From CADEDH01 sp963732695 (lineage in GTDB: Bacteria > Actinomycetota > Acidimicrobiia > Acidimicrobiales > SZUA-35), in NCBI GenBank assembly GCA_963732695.1, contig CAVTAP010000002.1, positions 16,751-80,750 of the forward strand: DNA of 64,000 bases, in the 5' to 3' direction. The position numbers were made by a program, and so were the translations under genes. Positions within the stretch are counted from its first letter, which is position 1, and each line of letters begins with the position of its first letter. The notes beneath the pieces were generated by a model that searched no databases, was not told the DNA's origin, and saw only the letters and a list, made by a program, of their open reading frames with translations. Positions 43,548 to 52,211 of this stretch are shown piece after piece.

Positions 43548-45805
43548 GCCGGGTACCGTTCCTCGCCGGCGTCCGCGTCTTGGAGCTGGGTGACGGCGTG
43601 GCCGGCGCAGTGGCCACCGGCATGCTGTGGGCGCTCGGCGCCGATGTCACCACGGTGCCTGATCCGGCCAGCCCACACCGGCGTGGCCGCCCGGTCGCCG
43701 CGGGGGCGGGTGGCAGCCTGCTGGCGGTGGTCCTGGACCGGGGCAAGTCGGTGGTGACGGGCCCGGCGGATCTCGAGGTGGTGGTCCGGTCCGGTGCCGA
43801 TGGCGGTCCGTTCGACCTGGTGGTGTTCGACCGGGTCGGCCCGGTAGAGGGAGCGCTGGCCGACATCGCCGAGTACGTCCGGTTCGTCGACCGGTTCGGC
43901 GTCGGCGCTTGGCTCACCGTGAGCGCGTTCGGGCTGACGGGCGGGCGGGGTGAGGACGGGGCGACGGATCTCGCCGTCGGCGCGGCCAGCGGCATGCTGT
44001 CAGCCGCCCGTGACATCGCCACCGGCCGGCCCCTCAAGCTGGCCGGCCAGCAGTCGCTCGTCACCGCGGGCCGGGCCGCCGCGCTGGCCGCCTGCCACGG
44101 TCTGGACCTGGCCGCCGACGGGTCGCCCGTCCACCTCGACCTCTCCGCTGCGGAGGCCACCCTGGCCATGGGGCCGGTGCTGGAGGTCGGTGGTCTCCTG
44201 CTCAGCACGGGCGGCGGCGGCGGGTCGAAGCGGTACGGCGCCCCGGCCAGCTTCTACGACTGCCTCGACGGCCAGATCCGCATCTCGGCCATGGAGGACC
44301 ACCAGTGGCAGGGCGTGGTCCGGGCCATGGGATCACCGGCGTGGACCGAGCGGTTCGCCACCGTCCAGGCCCGGATCGACGACCCCGACACCATCGACGA
44401 GCAGGTCGCGGTGTGGAGCCGCACCCAGTCCAAACGTGATGCCGAGGCGGTGCTCCAGGCCAACGGGGTCCCGGCGTCGGCCGTCTACTCGCCCGCGGAG
44501 ATCCTCGACTCGCCGCAGCTCCGATTCAGGGGCGCCTTCGAGCCCGTGCCGGTGGGCGACGCTTCGGCCACCGTGGTCGGGCTGCCCGTCCGGGTCGTGC
44601 CGCCGGCCGGCGCCGGCACGGTCGGCCCCGGCGCGGCCGGCCCCAGCGAGGACGGCGTGCGCCGCCGCCGGCTGCGGGGACTGCGGGTCCTGGAAGCGAG
44701 CCGGGTGCTGGCCGTGCCGCTGGGCGGAGCTCTCCTCGGCGCCATGGGCGCTCACGTCACCAAGCTCGAGGATCTGCCCCGCCTCGACATGTACCGCCGA
44801 CGCGGTCCCTACATCGATGCCTCGCCCGACCCCGAGTGGTCGGCCTACTTCGCCTTGATGAACCACTCGAAGTCCAGCGTGGCCTTCGACGTCGACGCCG
44901 ACCGGCCTCGCCTCGACGCCATCGTGGCCGGGTCCGACGTCGTGCTGGAGAACCAGGGCCGCAAGCGGGCCGAGGCGATCGGTGTGGCGCCCACGATGCT
45001 GGGCGCTGCCCACCCCGATGTGCTCGCCGTCAGTTCCTCGGGGTTCGGCCAGGACGGCCCCCAGGCCGAGTTCCGGGCCTACGCCTACAACATCCAGGCC
45101 TCAGGAGCGCTGGGGTACCTCACCCGGAACCGCGACGGCGGGGGTGCCGAGATCGACATCGCCTGGGCCGACCTGCTCTCGGCCTACGGCCTGGCCACGG
45201 TCGTCGCCGCCTGGGCCGTCGGTCCGCACGGCAACGCCGGCGCCGGGCTCGACTTCTCCATGCTCGACCTGGTGGTGTCGCAGTTCAACGAGTACCTGGC
45301 CGCGGCGGCCCTCGACCCCGGGTCCGACGATGCGGCCGAGCGCGCCAACGATCTGGCCCCCTACGCCCCCCACGGTGTGTACCGCACGGCCGACGGCTGG
45401 GCGGTCATCGCCGTCGACGGCGACGAGCAATTCGCCGCCCTCCGAGCTGTCCTCGGTGGTCCGGACCTGGCCGATCCCCGCTTCATCGACGCGGGCAATC
45501 GAATGGCCCATCTGGTCCCCCTCGACGAAGCGGTCGAGCAGGACACCGTGTCCTGGTTGGCCGGCGATCTGGCTGCCAAGCTGCGGGCCTGCGGCGTCGT
45601 CGCCGAGGTGGTGGCCACCGCGGCGTCGCTCCTGGAGAGCCCGGTCCTCACCGCACGCAACTTCTTCGTGCCTGTCGAGCACGTCGACTGGGGCCGGCGT
45701 CGCCTCGTCGGCCTGCCCTGGCGCCGCTACGGCGGGCCATCACTACGGCTCGGCGCGCCCCCTCGGCTCGGCGAGAGCCCGGACCGAAACGAGGTGCACC
45801 CCTGA
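43544..45805 (+). CDS. Tandem double CaiB/BaiF family CoA-transferase, first domain possibly degenerate
   Basis: This 753-aa protein has two class III CoA-transferase domains. Domain 1 (about 1-370) begins FLAGVRVLELGDGVAGAVATGML, but in the region where the catalytic Asp belongs it reads GRPLKLAGQQSLVTAGRAAALAA, without an Asp. Domain 2 (about 380-753) has GLRVLEASRVLAVPLGGALLGAMGAHVTKLEDL and EIDIAWADLLSAYGLATVV with an Asp. So probably only the second domain is catalytic. The copy at 37195 seems to keep both. It is coupled to neighbours at both ends (GTGA and TGATG), inside the operator 12 operon. Confidence 0.88.
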   Translation: MSRVPFLAGVRVLELGDGVAGAVATGMLWALGADVTTVPDPASPHRRGRPVAAGAGGSLLAVVLDRGKSVVTGPADLEVVVRSGADGGPFDLVVFDRVGPVEGALADIAEYVRFVDRFGVGAWLTVSAFGLTGGRGEDGATDLAVGAASGMLSAARDIATGRPLKLAGQQSLVTAGRAAALAACHGLDLAADGSPVHLDLSAAEATLAMGPVLEVGGLLLSTGGGGGSKRYGAPASFYDCLDGQIRISAMEDHQWQGVVRAMGSPAWTERFATVQARIDDPDTIDEQVAVWSRTQSKRDAEAVLQANGVPASAVYSPAEILDSPQLRFRGAFEPVPVGDASATVVGLPVRVVPPAGAGTVGPGAAGPSEDGVRRRRLRGLRVLEASRVLAVPLGGALLGAMGAHVTKLEDLPRLDMYRRRGPYIDASPDPEWSAYFALMNHSKSSVAFDVDADRPRLDAIVAGSDVVLENQGRKRAEAIGVAPTMLGAAHPDVLAVSSSGFGQDGPQAEFRAYAYNIQASGALGYLTRNRDGGGAEIDIAWADLLSAYGLATVVAAWAVGPHGNAGAGLDFSMLDLVVSQFNEYLAAAALDPGSDDAAERANDLAPYAPHGVYRTADGWAVIAVDGDEQFAALRAVLGGPDLADPRFIDAGNRMAHLVPLDEAVEQDTVSWLAGDLAAKLRACGVVAEVVATAASLLESPVLTARNFFVPVEHVDWGRRRLVGLPWRRYGGPSLRLGAPPRLGESPDRNEVHP

Positions 45806-47061
45806 TGGCTGATCTACCCGGATCGTCGTCGGCGTCGTCCGAGCCGACCGACGATGAGCTGACGGCTGCCGTCTCGGCGGCCGACGCCCACATCCGCTCG
45901 TTGCTGCCCGAGGCGTGGCTCGACGCCGTCGACCGCAACGATCCCGAGGCGCTGTCGGTCGCCCGCCAGAGCGTCGACCCCGACGAGTTGTGGGTGGGGA
46001 TCGCCGCCGCCGGGCTCGTCACCCCGACGTGGCCGCAGGAGCACGGAGGGCTCGGCCTCCCGTCGAAGATCGCGACCGCCATCGGCCGCACTCTGGGCCG
46101 GTACAAGGTTCCCCGCTTCAACAACCCGGTCGGCGTGGACCTGTGCGGGCCGGCCATCTTGCGCTGGGGGACCGACGCGCAGAAGGAGCGCTATGTCCGG
46201 CCCATCGCCGCATACCAGGAGATCTGGTGCCAGCTGTTCTCCGAGCCCGGTGCCGGCTCGGATCTGGCCAGCCTGGCCACCCGCGCCGTTCGTGACGGCG
46301 ACACCTGGGTGGTGAACGGTCAGAAGGTGTGGACCAGCCTCGGCCACATCGCCGCGTTCGGGCTGCTCCTGGCCCGCACCGATCCCGATGTGCCCAAGCA
46401 CAAGGGCATCACTGCGTTCCTGGTCCCGATGGACCGGCCCGGTGTGACCATCCGTCCGCTTCGTCAGATCACCGGTGACGCCGAGTTCTGCGAGGTGTTC
46501 CTCGACGACGTCCAGCTCGATGACTCCCTTCGACTCGGTCCGGTGGGCGAGGGGTGGCGGGTGTCGACGTCGGTGCTGATGAACGAACGGCAGTCGGCCG
46601 GCGGCAGCGGCGCCAACCTCCCCGGCACGGTGGCCGGCCGCTCGATCGGCGCCCTCATCCAGCGCCACGCCCCGCTGATCGATCCGGTGTTGCGCCAGCG
46701 GCTCGTCCAGGCGTGGATCGAGGACAAGCTGGTCTCGTACACGAACCAGCGGGCCGCCGCTCGGCGGCGGGCCGGACAGCCGCCGGGCCCCGAGGGCTCG
46801 GTCGTGAAGCTGTTCTTCAGCGAGCACACCCAGCGGGTCCAGAACCTGGCCGCCGATCTCGAGGGTCCGGCCGCTCAGGCGTGGCCCGAGGACGACCGCT
46901 GGCTGAAGAACACCGCCTGGTCGGTCATCCGGGTGCGGTCCAAGACCATCGCCGGAGGCACCTCGGAGGTCCAGCGCAACATCCTGGGCGAGCGGGTGCT
47001 CGGCCTTCCCAGAGAACCCGACATCGGCCGCGACCTTCCGTGGTCCCAGGTGCCCAGGTGA
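45805..47061 (+). CDS. Acyl-CoA dehydrogenase
   Basis: This 418-aa protein is a full acyl-CoA dehydrogenase: TWPQEHGGLGLPSKIATAIGR, WCQLFSEPGAGSDLASLATRAV, WVVNGQKVWTSLGHIAAFGLLLART, EVFLDDVQLDDSLRLGPVGEGW and the C-terminal KTIAGGTSEVQRNILGERVLGLPRE. A Ser/Asp-rich start (MADLPGSSSASSEPTDDE) precedes the alpha domain. Its arginine-rich segment YTNQRAAARRRAGQPPGPEG in the fourth helical region is unusual but occurs in the FadE-like group. It is the third dehydrogenase of the operon and may serve a second substrate length. TGATG couples it to both neighbours. Confidence 0.92.
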   Translation: MADLPGSSSASSEPTDDELTAAVSAADAHIRSLLPEAWLDAVDRNDPEALSVARQSVDPDELWVGIAAAGLVTPTWPQEHGGLGLPSKIATAIGRTLGRYKVPRFNNPVGVDLCGPAILRWGTDAQKERYVRPIAAYQEIWCQLFSEPGAGSDLASLATRAVRDGDTWVVNGQKVWTSLGHIAAFGLLLARTDPDVPKHKGITAFLVPMDRPGVTIRPLRQITGDAEFCEVFLDDVQLDDSLRLGPVGEGWRVSTSVLMNERQSAGGSGANLPGTVAGRSIGALIQRHAPLIDPVLRQRLVQAWIEDKLVSYTNQRAAARRRAGQPPGPEGSVVKLFFSEHTQRVQNLAADLEGPAAQAWPEDDRWLKNTAWSVIRVRSKTIAGGTSEVQRNILGERVLGLPREPDIGRDLPWSQVPR

Positions 47062-48668
47062 TGACCCACGCCGACGAGACGGGCGGCGACCGCCCGACCA
47101 GCCTGCTCGACATCGCGCTCCGCAGAGAGCGTCACGACCCGACCACGCCGATGTTGGTGACTGTCGCCGCCTCCACCACCACTGGCGCCGGTAGCCGCGG
47201 TGATGCCGCCGAATCGATCGCCTTTCACTCGTATGGCGCGGTCCTGAGCCGGGCCAGGCACCTGGCCTCCGCCTTAGCCGCCGCCGGGGTGCAGCCCGGC
47301 GATCGGGTCGGCTGCTACCTCGACAACTCGCCCAGCTGGGTCGTGTCCTCTCTCGCGGTCTGGATGAACGGCGCCGCAGTTGCCGCCGCCGGAACGCTGC
47401 TGCCGGCCGCCGAGGCCGCTGGCCTGTTCGCCATGGCCGAGGCCTCGACCGTGGTGACGCGCGACGACGCCGCCGATCTGCCTCCTGATCTCCGCGCCAT
47501 CCGCGTGAGCGCCGAGGGCGAGTTGCTGGCCCCGATCGGCCCCGACTCCTGGTCGGGTGACCTCCCCGACCCCCAGTCGCTCGCCGTGGCCATCTTCACC
47601 TCGGGGACGACCGGTCGACCCAAGGGCATCACCCACAGCCACCACGACCTGGTCACCGCGGGAGAGCGGGTGGCCTCCAGCTACGCTCGCCACGGCGGCT
47701 ACCGGCCCGAGCCGTCGCCGGCCCACCTCCCGCCGGGCGTGTTGTTCAACCCGTTCGGGCACATGGCCGGTTTCGGTCGGCTGGCCTTCCGGATGTGGAT
47801 CGGCCGAGCCCTGGTGGTCGTGCCGAGGTTCACGGCCGACGCCGCCCACGCTCTCCTCCAGCGCTTCGCGCTCGACACCCTCCAGCTCAGCCCCACGATG
47901 ATCCACATGCTGGCGACGTCTGACCTGCCGCTCGATCTCAGCTCGGTCACGTACGTGACCTCGGGGACGGCACCCCTGCCTGTGGCCACCCGCGACCTGT
48001 TCGAGCAGCGGTTCGGGGTGCCGATCATGCAGGCCTACGGCATGAGCGAGACCGGCGGGGTGGCCCAGGAGCGCTACGAGGACGTGGTGGCCGGCCGTCG
48101 CGGTCCCGGGTCGGTGGGCCGCATCGCCGCCGGGGTCGAGGTCCGGTTCCGCAACATCGACAGCGAGCACCCGGCCGCTGGCGTAGGCGACCCGAACCTC
48201 ATCGAGGGTGAGATCCTGGTTCGTACCGACGAGGCGTCGACCCACTTCATCGGCGGGGCCCCGGTCCCGGTCGACGACGACGGTTGGTTCGCTACCGGAG
48301 ATGTGGGCCGTCTCGAGGACGGCATCTTGTACATCACCGGCCGGATCCAGGAGAAGATCATCGTCGGCGGGTTCAACGTGTACCCGGCCGAGGTCGAAGA
48401 CGCCCTCCGCCGCTCACCCGCGGTGGCCGACGCTGTCGTGGTCGGCATCCCCGACGAGCGTCTCGGGGAGTGCCCGGTGGCCGGGGTGGTGTGGGTGGGC
48501 GAGCCCGACGAGGCGGCGGTCCTGGCGGAGCTCCGCCGATCGCTGGCCGCGTACAAGGTGCCGCGGTGGACCTTCCCCCTCGAGCAGGTCCCCCTCACGG
48601 TCCGCGACAAGGTCGACCGCGCCGCAGCGCGGCGGCTCGCCGGAGACGTAGGCCGCTTTACTTCCTGA
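47061..48668 (+). CDS. Acyl-CoA ligase (AMP-binding, acyl-CoA synthetase family)
   Basis: This 535-aa adenylate-forming enzyme has P-loop AIFTSGTTGRPKGITHSHHD, acyl-binding YGMSETGG, GWFATGDVG with the ribose Asp, the hinge region ILYITGRIQEKIIVGGFNVYPAEVE and the adenylation Lys in TVRDKVDR near the C-terminus. It activates a carboxylic acid with ATP and CoA; the substrate is not predicted. ATG 47061 overlaps the dehydrogenase stop by one base. It ends the operator 12 operon and overlaps the convergent TetR gene by 11 bp. It is the only CoA ligase in the window, so it may be the entry enzyme for the whole pathway. Confidence 0.93.
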   Translation: MTHADETGGDRPTSLLDIALRRERHDPTTPMLVTVAASTTTGAGSRGDAAESIAFHSYGAVLSRARHLASALAAAGVQPGDRVGCYLDNSPSWVVSSLAVWMNGAAVAAAGTLLPAAEAAGLFAMAEASTVVTRDDAADLPPDLRAIRVSAEGELLAPIGPDSWSGDLPDPQSLAVAIFTSGTTGRPKGITHSHHDLVTAGERVASSYARHGGYRPEPSPAHLPPGVLFNPFGHMAGFGRLAFRMWIGRALVVVPRFTADAAHALLQRFALDTLQLSPTMIHMLATSDLPLDLSSVTYVTSGTAPLPVATRDLFEQRFGVPIMQAYGMSETGGVAQERYEDVVAGRRGPGSVGRIAAGVEVRFRNIDSEHPAAGVGDPNLIEGEILVRTDEASTHFIGGAPVPVDDDGWFATGDVGRLEDGILYITGRIQEKIIVGGFNVYPAEVEDALRRSPAVADAVVVGIPDERLGECPVAGVVWVGEPDEAAVLAELRRSLAAYKVPRWTFPLEQVPLTVRDKVDRAAARRLAGDVGRFTS

Positions 48669-49275
48669 GGATCGTGCTGAGGAGTGCGAATTCGTCTGCG
48701 ATGATCTCACCCAGGTCGGCGCGGGCGGGTCCGGCCAGCCAGCGGCTGATGGCCCGCCGGTGGGTGATGAGCACGACGGTGGCGAACAGCATGCACGCCT
48801 CGTCGGGTACGGCGGCGCCCCGGCGCGATCCGACAGCGGCCGCCAGGTGTCGGATGTTCTCGGCGATGTGGTCCTGGACCCGCCCACGCAGCGCCGGCGA
48901 CGACGAGACGGCCTGTTCGTAGAGCTTGAGCGAGCGCCGACCCGGCACCATGCCGGGGGCGAGCCCGATGAGGACCTCCTTGGCGGCCTCGAGGTCGCTC
49001 ATCGACTTGGGCTGGGTGTGGAACGTCCGGGTGAAGGTCTGGAACCAGCTGTACTCGCCGACGAACAACGCCGATTCCTTGGTGGCGAAGTACCTGAAGA
49101 ACGTGCGGGGCGACACGCCGGCTCGCTCGGCGATATCGTCGGTGGTGGTGGTGTCGAACCCGTCCTGGGCGAACAGTTCCAGTGCCGCTTGCTGCAAGGC
49201 CCGCTCGGTGCGGACCTTGTGCTGCTGGCGCCGCCCCAAGGGCTCAGCGTCGATCTCCTCCACCTCGTTGGCCAC
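48658..49275 (-). CDS. TetR family transcriptional regulator, candidate repressor of the regional operator
   Basis: This 205-aa regulator has a DNA-binding domain typical of TetR proteins: ALQQAALELFAQDGFDTTTTDDIAERAGVSPRTFFRYFATKESAL, with the helix-turn-helix at about 42-62. The C-terminal ligand domain (about 80-205) is not similar to one I recognise; RRSLKLYEQAVSSSPAL is the first ligand-domain helix typical of one TetR subgroup. No other regulator is encoded in the 64 kb, so it is the natural candidate for the operators listed here. The GTG start has no clear ribosome site. Upstream, shared with the PrpD gene, are a perfect hairpin (49367) and two inverted repeats (49449, 49477). Confidence 0.92.
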   Translation of the reverse strand: MANEVEEIDAEPLGRRQQHKVRTERALQQAALELFAQDGFDTTTTDDIAERAGVSPRTFFRYFATKESALFVGEYSWFQTFTRTFHTQPKSMSDLEAAKEVLIGLAPGMVPGRRSLKLYEQAVSSSPALRGRVQDHIAENIRHLAAAVGSRRGAAVPDEACMLFATVVLITHRRAISRWLAGPARADLGEIIADEFALLSTILRK

Positions 49276-49366
49276 GCCGGCACGATAGCGGCGCGGACGC
49301 GAACGGTGCGCGATCGGCTCAGAGGCGAGCCGATAGGCGAGCCGACCCGGCCAGCACCGTGCGGTT

Positions 49367-49388
49367 GTCGCCTGCGAATGCAGGCGAC
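49367..49388. promoter_or_regulatory. Perfect inverted repeat in the TetR/PrpD intergenic region
   Basis: GTCGCCTGC-GAAT-GCAGGCGAC: 9-bp arms with a 4-nt spacer, 92 nt upstream of the TetR start and 114 nt upstream of the PrpD start. It differs in sequence from the regional operator. It may be a hairpin or the binding site of another factor. Confidence 0.55.
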
Positions 49389-49448
49389 GTCAGCAATCAA
49401 GCCACGCACGCGATCAGCTATCGCCGGACGCTCTCAGGTGTGGGCATT

Positions 49449-49468
49449 TGACAGGCGATCGCCCGTCA
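49449..49468. promoter_or_regulatory. Longer TGACAG-type inverted repeat next to operator 13
   Basis: TGACAGGCGATCGCCCGTCA: 18 of 20 bases palindromic, with TGAC/GTCA ends as in the operator but an 8-bp instead of 4-bp centre. TTGACA at 49448-49453 could be the -35 box for the -10-like TAACGT at 49472, spacing 18. Confidence 0.5.
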
Positions 49469-49476
49469 CAATAACG

Positions 49477-49492
49477 TGGCAGTCGAGTGTCA
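49477..49492 (+). promoter_or_regulatory. Operator 13
   Basis: TGGCAGTCGAGTGTCA; TAACGT (49472-49477) ends on its first T and lies 18 nt behind TTGACA (49448-49453), the best complete promoter of the set. It is 9 nt from the probable PrpD start and about 200 nt from the TetR start. Confidence 0.68.
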
Positions 49493-49501
49493 CTTAACGA
49501 G

Positions 49502-50950
49502 ATGGGTAGAGCCGGCTCCGTGGGTTTCCGTACCGATCACGAGACCGTCACCGACGGCCGCATGGTCACTCGCGAGCTGGCCGAGTGGGTCGCCAACCTG
49601 TGCTTCGAGGACCTCCCCGACGACGTGGTCGCCGAGGCCGGTCGGGCGTTCACCGACTTCCTCGGCGAGTGCCTGTTCGTGGGCGCCACCCAGCCATGGG
49701 GCCGGAGCATCGCCGCTTTCTGCGCGGCCGACGGCGGTGGCCAGCCCGAAGCCACGATCATCGCCTCCGGTCAGCGCACGCTCGCCGCCCGGGCGGCGCT
49801 CGCGAACGGCACCATGGCTCTGGGGTTTGAGTACGCCGACTATGGCGCCGGGAGCCGCCCGTACCCGTTCGCCGTGACCGCCCCCCTGGCCCTGGCCGAG
49901 GCTGGTCACGCCACCGGACGGCGGCTGGCCCTGGCCATCGTGATCGGGTACGAGGTGATGGGCCGGGTGTTCCGGGCCACCTTCGAGCGTGGCAGGACCA
50001 TCCCCTTCTACGTACCCTCGGTCTACGGCACCCTGGCCGCGGCCGCTGGTTCGGCCCGGGTGCTGGATCTGACTCCCGAGCAGACCAACGCCGCGCTGGG
50101 CCTGGGGGCGGCGTTCGCCGGCGGCACCTTCCAGGGCCACGAGGAAGGAGCCTGGCAGCGGTCGCTCAACGGGGGCATGGCCGGCGAGCGGGGGGTCACC
50201 GCGGCCCGGCTGGCGGCCACCGACTTCCGGGCCACCGAGCTGGGCCTCGAGGGTGTGCAGGGCTTCGCCAAGATGTACACGCGGGGCAATCTCGACCCGG
50301 ACGCGCTGCTCGACGGACTCGGCGACAGCTGGATCATCATGGACCGCTGGGTGAAGCGATATCCCATGAACACCACGTTGCACGCCCCGGTCGAGGCATT
50401 GCTGGCCGTCATGGCCGAGCACGGGCTCCACCACAGCGACATCGTCGAGATCGACGCCGCCTGGCAGCGCGTCGAGCCGTTCCTGGCCAAACACAAGGTG
50501 TCGACCGTGGTGAGCGCCCAGGCCAGCCTGCCCTTCGCCCTGGCCGTGGCCGCCGTGCGGGGCAAGGTAGGGGTCGACGAGTTCACCGACGCCACCGTGG
50601 CCGACCCCGTGATCCAGGCCCTGATCCCTCGCACCGTGGTGCACCAAGACGACGACCTCTACCACCGGGTCACCAACAGCATGCCCGGCCGAGTCACCGT
50701 GCGCACGGTCGACGGGCGCGAGCTCACCGCCGAAGTGCTCTACCCCAAGGGCAACCCTTCCAACCCGTTGACCGAGTCCGAGTTCAAGACCAAGTTCATG
50801 GACATGGCCGAACGGGTGCTCGGCGTCGATCAGGCCGACGAGCTCTACACCCGGGCCTGTCGGCTCTCCGCCGAACCCGACATCGCCGCCCTGGCCCCCC
50901 TGTTCAGCCCGAGAGGTGGCACCACACGCCCCAGAGGTGGCACCACATGA
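49502..50950 (+). CDS. MmgE/PrpD family protein (1 of 2)
   Basis: This ~482-aa protein is related to 2-methylcitrate dehydratase PrpD and cis-aconitate decarboxylase: two-domain family with MVTRELAEWVANLCFEDLPDDVVAEAGRAF, LANGTMALGFEYADYGAGSRPYPF, IVIGYEVMGRV, MYTRGNLDPDALLDGLG, RYPMNTTLHAPVEALLAVM and the late NPLTESEFKTKFMDMAERVL. Hydro-lyase or decarboxylase of a di- or tricarboxylate is likely. The start is uncertain (49502, GTG 49520, ATG 49562); 49502 is 9 nt from operator 13. The C-terminus ends PRGGTTRPRGGTT, coded by a short DNA direct repeat. It leads a rightward operon with LeuC/LeuD-like genes. Confidence 0.88.
   Translation: MGRAGSVGFRTDHETVTDGRMVTRELAEWVANLCFEDLPDDVVAEAGRAFTDFLGECLFVGATQPWGRSIAAFCAADGGGQPEATIIASGQRTLAARAALANGTMALGFEYADYGAGSRPYPFAVTAPLALAEAGHATGRRLALAIVIGYEVMGRVFRATFERGRTIPFYVPSVYGTLAAAAGSARVLDLTPEQTNAALGLGAAFAGGTFQGHEEGAWQRSLNGGMAGERGVTAARLAATDFRATELGLEGVQGFAKMYTRGNLDPDALLDGLGDSWIIMDRWVKRYPMNTTLHAPVEALLAVMAEHGLHHSDIVEIDAAWQRVEPFLAKHKVSTVVSAQASLPFALAVAAVRGKVGVDEFTDATVADPVIQALIPRTVVHQDDDLYHRVTNSMPGRVTVRTVDGRELTAEVLYPKGNPSNPLTESEFKTKFMDMAERVLGVDQADELYTRACRLSAEPDIAALAPLFSPRGGTTRPRGGTT
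50914..50949 (+). repeat. Direct repeat at the end of the first PrpD gene
   Basis: A run of about 15 identical bases (AGAGGTGGCACCACA) occurs twice 18 bp apart, giving the repeated PRGGTT at the C-terminus. The duplication stays in frame and ends at the TGA. Confidence 0.75.
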
Positions 50951-50966
50951 AGGAACGGCACCAGCC

Positions 50967-52202
50967 ATGGGCATGAACGCGATCGAGAAGATCCTGGCCA
51001 ACCACTCCGACCAGGCGACCGTGGCGCCTGGCGACGTGGTGATGGTCGACGTCGACGTCACCGTCCAGTTCGACTCGTCGCGGCCCGACATCTTGCGGGT
51101 CGCCCACCCCGACAAGCTGGTTCTGCTCCACGATCACGTGGTGCCGTCGCCCACCGTCCAGGCCGCCAACAACGCCAAGCGTATGCGCGAGTTCGTCGAA
51201 CGCCACGGGATCGAGCACTACTTCCCGGTGGGCAAACACGGCATCTCCCACGTGCTGGTGGCCGCCGAGGGCTACGCCCTGCCGGGCCAGATCCTGGCCA
51301 ATGCGGACTCCCACACCTGCTCCTCGGGAGCCATGAACTGCCTGGCCAGGGGCATGGGGCCGTCGGAGATGCTGTACATCATCTGTACCGGCGAGACCTG
51401 GTACCTGGTCGGCCCCACCACCAAGGTGGTGCTGGAGGGCACGCTCCCCGACCGGGTCTACGCCCGCGACGTCATCCACTACCTGCCTGGCCAACACGGT
51501 GACTTCGCCGGGCGCAACCTCGAGTGGCACGGCGACGGGCTGGCCGGGATCGACATCGACGGCCGCCTGACCATGGCCACCATCTCGGCCGAGGCCTCGG
51601 TGGAGTTCTCCCTGTTCCCGTACGACGACGTGCTGGCCGAGTACCTCGAGGGCCGGGCCCGCTGGCCCTACGAGCCGGCGCACCCCGACCCCGACGCCGA
51701 GTACGACGAGGTCATCACCATCGACATGAGCCGCCTCGAACCTCAGGTCGTGCTCCCGGGCCGGGTGGCCCGCAACAGCAGGGACGTGGGTGAGGTGGCC
51801 GGGGAGCGGATCAAGGTCGACCAGGCGTTCATCGGTTCGTGTGCCAACGGCCGGCTGAGTGACTTCGCCGTGGCGGCCGAGATCCTGGAGGGGCGCCAGT
51901 TGGCCCCGGGCGTGCGTTTGATCGTGACGCCGGGCAGCCAGGACATCTTGAAGGAGGCCATCCGCCGCGGCTACGTCGAGACCATCATGGACGCCGGCGC
52001 CGTGGTGACCAGCTCGACGTGCGGCGCCTGCTACGGCGGGCACATGGGAGTGCTGGCCGACGACGAGGTGTGCATCACCGCCTCGACCCGCAACTTCCAG
52101 GGCCGGATGGGCAGTCCCAAGGCCACCATCTACATGGGGTCACCCGCCACGGTTGCCGCGTCGGCGGTGACCGGCGTGATCTCGGACCCCCGCGAGCTCT
52201 GA
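50967..52202 (+). CDS. Aconitase/3-isopropylmalate dehydratase large-subunit family (LeuC-like)
   Basis: This 411-aa 4Fe-4S hydro-lyase large subunit has cluster ligands Cys292 (FIGSCANGRLSDF) and Cys352, Cys355 (STCGACYGGHMG), in the spacing of the family. HISHVLVAAEGYALPGQILANADSHTC contains the substrate-side His and Ser. Such enzymes (LeuC, homoaconitase, methyl-substituted malate dehydratases) move water across a hydroxy-diacid. Leucine-synthesis genes are absent, and the pair sits between two PrpD genes, so a degradative diacid role is more likely than leucine synthesis. ATG 50973 is an alternative start. It acts with the small subunit at 52212. Confidence 0.92.
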   Translation: MGMNAIEKILANHSDQATVAPGDVVMVDVDVTVQFDSSRPDILRVAHPDKLVLLHDHVVPSPTVQAANNAKRMREFVERHGIEHYFPVGKHGISHVLVAAEGYALPGQILANADSHTCSSGAMNCLARGMGPSEMLYIICTGETWYLVGPTTKVVLEGTLPDRVYARDVIHYLPGQHGDFAGRNLEWHGDGLAGIDIDGRLTMATISAEASVEFSLFPYDDVLAEYLEGRARWPYEPAHPDPDAEYDEVITIDMSRLEPQVVLPGRVARNSRDVGEVAGERIKVDQAFIGSCANGRLSDFAVAAEILEGRQLAPGVRLIVTPGSQDILKEAIRRGYVETIMDAGAVVTSSTCGACYGGHMGVLADDEVCITASTRNFQGRMGSPKATIYMGSPATVAASAVTGVISDPREL

Positions 52203-52211
52203 GGAGAACTG

